A stretch of 64,000 nt of DNA from Aureimonas sp. OT7 (GTDB lineage Bacteria; Pseudomonadota; Alphaproteobacteria; Rhizobiales; Rhizobiaceae): contig NZ_CP062167.1 in assembly GCF_014844055.1 (NCBI RefSeq), positions 1,255,501 to 1,319,500 of the forward strand. Reading direction: 5' to 3'. This document shows positions 58,161 to 64,000 of this stretch, one piece after another (the stretch's first letter is position 1; every line of letters begins with the position of its first letter). Below the pieces are notes generated by a model. That model had not been told where the DNA came from and did not search any database. It worked only from the letters and a program-made list of their open reading frames with translations. The position numbers and the translations under genes were made by a program.

Positions 58161-59573
58161 ATGGCTGATAACAAGATCTTTGCCGGGCCACGGTTGCGTC
58201 GGCTGCGGAACGGATTGGGGCTGACGCAGACGGCCATGGCCGCCGAGCTCGGCATCTCGCCCTCGTACCTGAACCTTCTGGAGCGGAACCAGCGCCCATT
58301 GACGGTGCAGATCCTCCTTCGGCTGACGGAGATCTACGACGTCGACCTGTCGGGCCTGCAGGCGCGGGAAGGGGACAGCGTACGCGCCGAACTGAAGGCC
58401 GCCTTCGCCGATCCGCTTCTGTCGGGCGAGCTGCCCGGACCGCAGGAGATGGGAGAACTCGTCGACGCCGCGCCCAATGCCGCGGCCGGCATGGCCAAGC
58501 TCTATCGCGCCTACAAGGAGATGGAGGCGCGTCTGTCGGATCTGTCCGTCCTCCTGGCCGGGCAGGGCAAGGCGCTGGACGCCGCCGGCTCGCGCCTGCC
58601 CATGGATGCGGTGCGCGAGGTGCTGGAAGACAGGCCCAACTACTTCGCCGGCATCGACGGTGCGGCCGAGGGCCTGAGTACGGAGATCGGCCTTGGCGAC
58701 GATGCCTATGGGGCGCTGAAAGCCTGGCTGAGAGCGCGGCATGACGTGTCCGTCCGCGTGCTGCCGGTGGAAACGATGCCCAACTGGCGTCGCCGTTTCG
58801 ACCGGCATTCGCGCCGCCTGTTCCTGTCAGAGCGCCTGTCGGCGCCGGACCGGCTGCGCGAGGTGGCCTTTGAAGCGGCATCCCTTGCGCTGGCGCAGTC
58901 GATCGGATCGGAACTCGAGAGTTTCGCCTTCGCAAGCGCGGAAGCGCGGCGACTGGCCCTTTTCGAGCTGACGCGCTACGCGGCCCACGCGCTGATGATG
59001 CCCTATGGCGCCTTTCACGCCGCCGCCGAGCGGGCGGCCTACGATATCGACGCGCTCGCCGGCCGCTTCCAGGCCTCGTTCGAGCAGGTGGCAAACCGGT
59101 TGACGACGTTGCAGCGCCATGGGGCGCCCGGCGTGCCTTTCTTCATGATGGAGGTGGACCAGGCCGGCAACCGCTTCCGGCGGGCAGGAGCGCAGGGCTT
59201 TCCCGCCCGCCGCTTCGGCGGCGGCTGCGTGAAGCTGGCCATCCACACCAGTTTCGCCGAGGCGGGGCGGGTGATCGTGGAAGAGGTGGAGATGCCCGAC
59301 GGGGCCTCCTTCCTGACGATCTCGCGGACGCTGGAGGGGTTGAAGGCCGGCTTCGCCGAGCGCCCCCGCCGCACGGCCCTGCTGCTGGCCTGCGATGTGG
59401 CTTTCAAGGACAGGGTCGTCTATGGCAGGCTCGGCGGGATGTCGCCGGTGCCAGTCGGGCCCTCGTGCCGGCTCTGCGAGCGGCCTGCCTGCCTGGCCCG
59501 GGCCGAGCCGCCGTTGACACGGCCGCTGGGCCTGGACGCCTGGGTCAGCGGCCTGTCGGCTTTCGATTTTTGA
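58161..59573 (+). CDS. XRE-family regulator of the ScfR/RamB type (acetate/short-chain acyl control)
   Basis: 470 aa. The HTH at ~10-65 is RLRRLRNGLGLTQTAMAAELGISPSYLNLLERNQRPL. A long middle region includes an IrrE/ImmA-like segment (RRLFLSERLSAPDRLREVAFEAASLALAQ), and the C-terminus has the cysteine cluster C-R-L-C-E-R-P-A-C. RamB represses aceA in Corynebacterium; alphaproteobacterial relatives sit divergent from aceA as here. The start at 58161 leaves the promoter outside the gene; the open frame from 57963 does not. Confidence 0.9.
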   Translation: MADNKIFAGPRLRRLRNGLGLTQTAMAAELGISPSYLNLLERNQRPLTVQILLRLTEIYDVDLSGLQAREGDSVRAELKAAFADPLLSGELPGPQEMGELVDAAPNAAAGMAKLYRAYKEMEARLSDLSVLLAGQGKALDAAGSRLPMDAVREVLEDRPNYFAGIDGAAEGLSTEIGLGDDAYGALKAWLRARHDVSVRVLPVETMPNWRRRFDRHSRRLFLSERLSAPDRLREVAFEAASLALAQSIGSELESFAFASAEARRLALFELTRYAAHALMMPYGAFHAAAERAAYDIDALAGRFQASFEQVANRLTTLQRHGAPGVPFFMMEVDQAGNRFRRAGAQGFPARRFGGGCVKLAIHTSFAEAGRVIVEEVEMPDGASFLTISRTLEGLKAGFAERPRRTALLLACDVAFKDRVVYGRLGGMSPVPVGPSCRLCERPACLARAEPPLTRPLGLDAWVSGLSAFDF

Positions 59574-59588
59574 GTAGGAGTGTCGCTG

Positions 59589-60386
59589 GTGGATATGCGG
59601 AGCGGGTCATCCCAGAAAGCGAAGACCGAGGGCCTTGAAGACACGATGAGTCGGCAGGGTTTCGTCGCGCGGGCGGTGCAGAAGGTGGTGGACGGGGCCG
59701 AGGCGTGGAACCTGTCCTGTTCCACCCTCGGCAACCCGCCGGTCTACGACAATGCCGTCTTCCCCTGGGCTGCGGATGTGGAGGCCGAATGGCCCCTCAT
59801 CCGAAAGGAGCTGGATGCCGTCCTGACCCGCAAGGGAGAGCTGCCCGCCTTCCATGAGATCTCCTCGGAGGTGCGCTCGATCTCCTCCGACCAGAACTGG
59901 AAGACCTTCTTCCTGTGTGGCTACGGCATCAAGTCGGAGGAGGCGATCCGGCAATGCCCGGAGACATGGCGCATCCTGCAGAAGATTCCCGGCATGAAAT
60001 CGGCCATGTTCTCGATCTTCGAGCCGGGCAAGCATCTTCCGCCGCATCGCGGACCGTATAACGGGGTGCTGCGCTTCCACCTGGGGCTGATCGTGCCGGA
60101 CGAGCCCGACAAGATCGCAATCCGTGTCGCCGACACGCTCTGCCACTGGCAGGAAGGCAAGGCGCTCATCTTCGACGATGCCTACGAGCACGAGGCATGG
60201 AACCACTCCGACGCGGTGCGCGTGGTGCTGTTTGTCGATTTCGAGAAGCCATTGCGTTTTCCCGGGCGCCTTACCAACAAGGCCGTCCTGAACATGGCCG
60301 TGTTCACCCCCTTCATCCGTGAAGGCTACAAGGCCCACAAGGCGTGGGAGAAGATCTTCTACGGAGCGGGACAGAAGCACCGATGA
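59589..60386 (+). CDS. Aspartyl/asparaginyl beta-hydroxylase-like (LpxO-type) dioxygenase
   Basis: About 265 aa; GTG 59589 is chosen because GTAGGAG (59574-59580) is 8 nt upstream, though ATG 59595 or 59646 are possible. The Fe(II)/2-oxoglutarate fold shows HLPPHRGPYNGVLRFHLGL and ALIFDDAYEHEAWNHSD, which supply the metal His residues and the 2OG Arg/His. Membership of the LpxO group suggests hydroxylation of a lipid A acyl chain; protein asparaginyl hydroxylation is the alternative. It overlaps the GNAT gene by 4 nt. Confidence 0.82.
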   Translation: MDMRSGSSQKAKTEGLEDTMSRQGFVARAVQKVVDGAEAWNLSCSTLGNPPVYDNAVFPWAADVEAEWPLIRKELDAVLTRKGELPAFHEISSEVRSISSDQNWKTFFLCGYGIKSEEAIRQCPETWRILQKIPGMKSAMFSIFEPGKHLPPHRGPYNGVLRFHLGLIVPDEPDKIAIRVADTLCHWQEGKALIFDDAYEHEAWNHSDAVRVVLFVDFEKPLRFPGRLTNKAVLNMAVFTPFIREGYKAHKAWEKIFYGAGQKHR

Positions 60387-60895
60387 GCGACATGACGATG
60401 AACCAGGCGCGCTGGCGCGCGATGACGGACCATGACGTGGCCGCCGTCACCGCGCTGGCCGACCGGGTACATCCCGGCCTGCCGGAGCGGCCTGAGGTCT
60501 TCGCCAACCGCATCGGGCTTTTTGCGGATGGGGCCATCGTGCTGGATACCGGCGAGGCGATCGCCGGCTATGGCGTCGCACATCCGATCGAGCGGCTGTC
60601 GCCGCCGCCGCTGGACACCATCCTCGACGGGCTGGAGCCGGCAGCGGATGCCTTCTACATCCACGATCTCGTGGTTGCGCCGGAACGGCGGGGGCGGGGA
60701 GAGGCGCGGCAGGGAATCGAGCGGCTGCTCGCCATTGCGGCGCGCCTTCCGGTGACGACGCTGATCTCCGTCTATGGGACGGGGCCTTTCTGGGCCCGCT
60801 TCGGCTTTACCGCCATCGACGATGCGGCGCTTGCCGCCAAGCTCGCGGCCTACGGGCCGGATGCGATTTATATGCAGCGCGACAACCGTTTGTGA
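60383..60895 (+). CDS. GNAT-family N-acetyltransferase
   Basis: 170 aa single GNAT domain: FYIHDLVVAPERRGRGEARQGIERLL is the acetyl-CoA-binding motif (R-R-G-R-G-x-A/G), followed by VYGTGPFWARFGFTAIDD. ATG overlaps the stop of the hydroxylase gene. The substrate is unknown. Confidence 0.87.
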   Translation: MSDMTMNQARWRAMTDHDVAAVTALADRVHPGLPERPEVFANRIGLFADGAIVLDTGEAIAGYGVAHPIERLSPPPLDTILDGLEPAADAFYIHDLVVAPERRGRGEARQGIERLLAIAARLPVTTLISVYGTGPFWARFGFTAIDDAALAAKLAAYGPDAIYMQRDNRL

Positions 60896-60908
60896 TCTTG
60901 TCCAGTTA

Positions 60909-60957
60909 GGGGCTACCAAAAGGCCCGACTCTCGGAAATAGTCGGGCGTCCGGCCCC
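60909..60957 (+). other. Structured leader upstream of potF
   Basis: An inner hairpin CCCGACT / AGTCGGG (60924-60930, 60940-60946) is enclosed by a possible outer stem GGGGC / GCCCC (60909-60913, 60953-60957). There is no T run. It lies in the 89-nt gap between the GNAT gene and potF and could tune potF expression or stability. Confidence 0.4.
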
Positions 60958-60984
60958 GTCGCGTGACTTCAGGAGATGCATATC

Positions 60985-62079
60985 TTGCCCAACCGTCCCA
61001 CTTGCAGCCTCGTCGCCCTAGCCGCATTCGCCGCCCTGACCGGGCAGGCCGCCGCACAGCAGCAACTGAACATCTATAACTGGTCGGACTATATCGACCC
61101 GACGATCATCGAGGACTTCACCAAGGAGACGGGCATCCGTGTCGTCTACGACACGTATGATTCCAACGAGATCCTGGAAACCCGGATGCTGGCCGGCGGC
61201 AGCGGCTACGACATCGTGGTGCCCTCGGCCGAATATCTGGCCCGGCAGATCCAGGCGGGCGTATACCAGAAGCTGGACCCATCCAAGCTGACCAATCTCG
61301 GCAATATGTGGCCGATGATCCAGGAGCGTGTGGCGGCCTTCGATCCCGACAACGCCTACACGGTCAACTACATGTGGGGAACCACGGGCATCGGGTACAA
61401 CACGGCCAAGGTTGCCGAAGCCCTGCCCGACGCGCCGCTGGACAGCTGGGCGCTCGTCTTCGATCCGCAATATGCCGAGAAGCTGGCGACATGCGGTATC
61501 GACATGCTGGATTCTCCCGGCGAGATCATTCCGGCGGCCCTGAACTTTCTGGGCGTCAATCCGGATGCGGCGTCGGCCGAGGATATCCAGAAGGCGACGG
61601 ACCTGTTGCTAAAGGTGCGGCCCTATATCCGCAAGTTCCATTCGTCGGAGTACATCAACGCGCTGGCCAACGGCGACATCTGCGTGGCGGTCGGTTTCTC
61701 CGGCGATATCTTCCAGGCGCGCGACCGCGCGGAAGAGGCCGGTGCCGGCGTCGAAATCGGCTACTCCATCCCCAAGGAAGGCGCGATGATGTGGTTCGAC
61801 CAGATGGCCATCCCCGCCGATGCGCCGCATGTCGAGGAGGCCCACACCTTCATCAACTACATGATGCGGCCCGAGGTGATCGCGCGCGCCACGGACTATG
61901 TCGTCTATGCCAACGGCAATCTCGCCTCGCAGAAGCTGATCGACCCGGACATCTTCAACGATCCGGCCGTCTACCCGGACGAAGCGACGCTGGAGAAGCT
62001 GTACATCAAGCTGCCCTACGATGCCCGGGCGCAGCGTCTGGTGACGCGCGCCTTCACCACCGTGCGGACCGGACAGTAG
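60985..62079 (+). CDS. potF: Polyamine ABC transporter substrate-binding protein
   Basis: 364 aa. Start TTG 60985 has AGGAG 9 nt upstream and opens the signal peptide (RPTCSLVALAAFAALTGQ, cleavage after AAA); ATG 60976 touches the ribosome site. The mature start QLNIYNWSDYIDPTIIEDF is diagnostic of PotF/PotD, and SAEYLARQIQAGVY, YMWGTTGIGYN and WFDQMAIPADAPHVEEAHTFINYMM follow. It binds putrescine or spermidine in the periplasm. First gene of potFGH. Confidence 0.94.
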   Translation: MPNRPTCSLVALAAFAALTGQAAAQQQLNIYNWSDYIDPTIIEDFTKETGIRVVYDTYDSNEILETRMLAGGSGYDIVVPSAEYLARQIQAGVYQKLDPSKLTNLGNMWPMIQERVAAFDPDNAYTVNYMWGTTGIGYNTAKVAEALPDAPLDSWALVFDPQYAEKLATCGIDMLDSPGEIIPAALNFLGVNPDAASAEDIQKATDLLLKVRPYIRKFHSSEYINALANGDICVAVGFSGDIFQARDRAEEAGAGVEIGYSIPKEGAMMWFDQMAIPADAPHVEEAHTFINYMMRPEVIARATDYVVYANGNLASQKLIDPDIFNDPAVYPDEATLEKLYIKLPYDARAQRLVTRAFTTVRTGQ

Positions 62080-62102
62080 ACGCGAAGGCGAGGCTCTGTT
62101 CG

Positions 62103-63254
62103 ATGGCGACGCCGCTCAAATCGCTCGGTAGCATCCGGCGGAACTTCGATCCGTGGAACGACCCCACGGCCAAACCCCTGATCGAGTTCGACCGGGTGGT
62201 TCGGACCTTCGGCGACTTCAACGCCGTGGACGATCTGAGCCTCGACGTCTACACGCGCGAATTCTTCGCGCTGCTGGGGCCTTCGGGGTGCGGCAAGTCG
62301 ACCCTGCTGCGGATGCTGGCGGGCTTCGAAACGCCGACCTCCGGCGATATCCGGCTGGGTGGACAAAGCCTGACCGGCGTTCCGCCCTATCGCCGGCCGC
62401 TCAACATGATGTTCCAGTCCTACGCCCTGTTTCCGCATATGAGCGTAGAGAAGAACATCGCCTTCGGCCTGAAGCAGGACGGCATGGCGCGGTCCGAGAT
62501 TTCCGACCGCGTGGCCGAGATGCTGCGGCTGGTGAAGCTGACGCCCTATGCGAAGCGCAAGCCGCAACAGCTATCGGGCGGCCAGCAGCAGCGCGTGGCG
62601 CTGGCCCGCTCGCTTGCCAAGAAGCCCAAGGTATTGCTTCTCGACGAGCCGCTCGGCGCGCTCGACAAGAAACTGCGGGAGGAAACGCAGTTCGAGCTAA
62701 TGGACCTGCAGCAGGAGCTTGGCCTGACCTTCGTGATCGTCACCCACGACCAGGAAGAAGCGATGACCATGTCGGACCGGATCGCGGTAATGCGCGCCGG
62801 CCGGATCGAGCAGGTGGCGACACCGGCCATCCTGTACGAGGCGCCGAACTCGCGTTACGTCGCCGACTTCATCGGCAATGTCTCGATCGTCGAGGGAACG
62901 GTGGAGGACGTCTCCGGCGACAGGCTGCGCCTCGCGGCCGAAGGCGGCACCCTGACGGTGGACGGCGCGCCGAACCTGGCAAAGGGGGCGGCCGCCGCAG
63001 TTGCGGTCCGACCCGAAAAGATCAAGCTCAGCCGCCGCCCGCCGGAGGCCGGCGCGGCCAATGTGCTGAAGGGCACGGTCTGGGACATAGCCTATCTGGG
63101 AGATGTGACGCTGTTCAACGTCAAGCTCGATAGCGGCACGATCATGCGGGCGACCGTCATGAACGCCTTCCGCGTCGCGCCGGAGCAGATCGGCTGGGAA
63201 GAAGAGGTCTATCTTTCCTTCCCCGCCGATGCCGGCGTCATACTGTCGACGTGA
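62103..63254 (+). CDS. potG: Polyamine ABC transporter ATP-binding protein
   Basis: 383 aa. N-terminal ~25-residue extension typical of PotG, then Walker [13 protein letters not shown]-loop MFQSYALFPHM, signature LSGGQQQR, Walker B VLLLDEP and VTHDQ. The C-terminal TOBE domain spans ~270-380. It is 23 nt after potF. Confidence 0.95.
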   Translation: MATPLKSLGSIRRNFDPWNDPTAKPLIEFDRVVRTFGDFNAVDDLSLDVYTREFFALLGPSGCGKSTLLRMLAGFETPTSGDIRLGGQSLTGVPPYRRPLNMMFQSYALFPHMSVEKNIAFGLKQDGMARSEISDRVAEMLRLVKLTPYAKRKPQQLSGGQQQRVALARSLAKKPKVLLLDEPLGALDKKLREETQFELMDLQQELGLTFVIVTHDQEEAMTMSDRIAVMRAGRIEQVATPAILYEAPNSRYVADFIGNVSIVEGTVEDVSGDRLRLAAEGGTLTVDGAPNLAKGAAAAVAVRPEKIKLSRRPPEAGAANVLKGTVWDIAYLGDVTLFNVKLDSGTIMRATVMNAFRVAPEQIGWEEEVYLSFPADAGVILST

Positions 63255-63263
63255 GGGCGCGGC

Positions 63264-64000
63264 ATGGCGGCTGAAACAAGGGTCGGCGACAAGACGGCGG
63301 GTTCGGGCGGCGGCTGGTTCCGGGCTGGGGTGATCGGCATCCCCTATCTCTGGCTCGTCGCGCTCTTCCTCATACCCTTCCTGATCGTGTTCAAGATTTC
63401 CCTGTCGGAAACGGCGATCGCCCAACCGCCCTATCTGCCGACCTTCGACCTGGGCGATCTTTCGGCGAGCTGGGAGGCCCTGCGCGACCTATCCTTCGAA
63501 AACTACCTGTGGCTGGGAGGCGACCCGCTTTACATCAACGCCTATCTGTCGAGCCTGCGCATCGCCTTCGTGTCCACCGTCCTGGCCCTGGCGGTCGGCT
63601 ATCCGCTGGCATACGGCATGGCCCGCGCACCGGGCGGCCTCCGCCCCATCCTCTTGATGCTGATCATCCTGCCCTTCTGGACAAGCTTTCTGATCCGCGT
63701 CTATGCGTGGATCGGCATCCTGCGGGGCGAGGGCTACCTCAACCAGTTCCTGCTATGGACCGGGCTGATCTCGCAGCCGCTGAACCTCCTGAACACCGAG
63801 ATCGCCGTCTATATCGGCATCGTCTATTCCTACCTGCCCTTCATGGTGCTGCCCATCTATGCGAGCCTCGAGCGGATGGATCACCGGCTGGTCGAAGCGG
63901 CGAACGACCTTGGCTGCCCGCCCTTCTGGGCCTTCTGGAAGATCACCTTTCCACTGTCGCTGCCGGGCGTCGTCGCCGGGTCGTTCCTGGTCTTCATCCC
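63264..64000 (+). CDS. potH: Polyamine ABC transporter permease (3' end beyond window)
   Basis: First ~245 codons, open to the window edge. A hydrophilic leader MAAETRVGDKTAGSGGG is followed by TM1 (IPYLWLVALFLIPFLIVFKISLS), then the PotH segments SFENYLW, NAYLSSLRIAFVSTVLALAVGYPLAYGMA, PFWTSFLIRVYAWIGIL and the EAA loop ERMDHRLVEAANDLGCPPFWAFWKITFPLSLPG. ATG 63264 is 10 nt after potG. It should be followed by potI. Confidence 0.94.
   Translation, partial: MAAETRVGDKTAGSGGGWFRAGVIGIPYLWLVALFLIPFLIVFKISLSETAIAQPPYLPTFDLGDLSASWEALRDLSFENYLWLGGDPLYINAYLSSLRIAFVSTVLALAVGYPLAYGMARAPGGLRPILLMLIILPFWTSFLIRVYAWIGILRGEGYLNQFLLWTGLISQPLNLLNTEIAVYIGIVYSYLPFMVLPIYASLERMDHRLVEAANDLGCPPFWAFWKITFPLSLPGVVAGSFLVFI

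Overview
The window is high-GC chromosomal DNA from an alphaproteobacterium, most likely Hyphomicrobiales. The pointers are a fused UvrB with long tails, a LsrB/VtlR-type LysR gene beside trxB, an lgt-midA-pgeF cluster, a ScfR/RamB-type regulator beside isocitrate lyase, and an HWE-kinase bacteriophytochrome. Gene style and content would suit an Aurantimonadaceae-like lineage, but the family is inference only. Almost all of the window is compact housekeeping DNA with many 1-8 nt gene overlaps. I saw no rRNA, tRNA, insertion sequence, prophage or CRISPR array.

Layout. 1-6021: a carbohydrate (probably polyol) uptake operon (binding protein, SIS-domain isomerase-like protein, two permeases, SorC/DeoR regulator, ATPase), divergent from a truncated L-xylulose-reductase-like SDR. 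6018-11256: a division-type PBP, galE, trmL and an ABC exporter. 11397-14254: petABC (cytochrome bc1). 14279-16235: an AraC-like membrane regulator interrupted by an in-frame TGA, divergent from an exported beta-rich protein. 16232-21590: two MaoC proteins, ychF, pth, rplY, a GST and prs. 21591-22585: an AT-rich islet with a small membrane protein ORF and an ABC-ATPase scrap. 22586-28953: M24 homologue, pgeF, midA, lgt, ubiK-like, ybjN-like, proC and csaA. 29025-33977: a marR-ompR-envZ-like overlapping operon, ilvE, an MBL hydrolase and a cold-shock gene. 34492-42908: secreted proteins, uvrB, extensin-like, thioesterase, EamA, PRC-barrel, GST and aspartate aminotransferase. 43196-50222: lsrB/vtlR, trxB, an ABC exporter, trkH, a GT25 glycosyltransferase and a lipoprotein. 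50230-53435: a bacteriophytochrome kinase fused to a receiver, overlapping its heme oxygenase. 53471-64000: puuB-puuA, aceA, scfR/ramB, a LpxO-like hydroxylase, a GNAT and potF-potG-potH (cut by the window end).

Genes that work together: the heme oxygenase makes the biliverdin that the overlapping phytochrome binds. The puuAB and potFGH blocks together look like putrescine uptake and gamma-glutamyl catabolism. The scfR regulator sits divergently from aceA, its likely target. The MarR-OmpR-kinase operon resembles petP/petR, which control bc1 synthesis in Rhodobacter, and petABC lies 15 kb away.

The least ordinary signals are the unusual sugar operon with its 8-bp inverted-repeat operator, the single-nonsense AraC gene with a helically phased repeat next to it, the AT-rich islet, the triple TGTAAAAT repeat on the scfR promoter, trkH without a canonical start codon, and the phytochrome with Ile in place of the IQPHG histidine. 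None of these amounts to proof of a new system.
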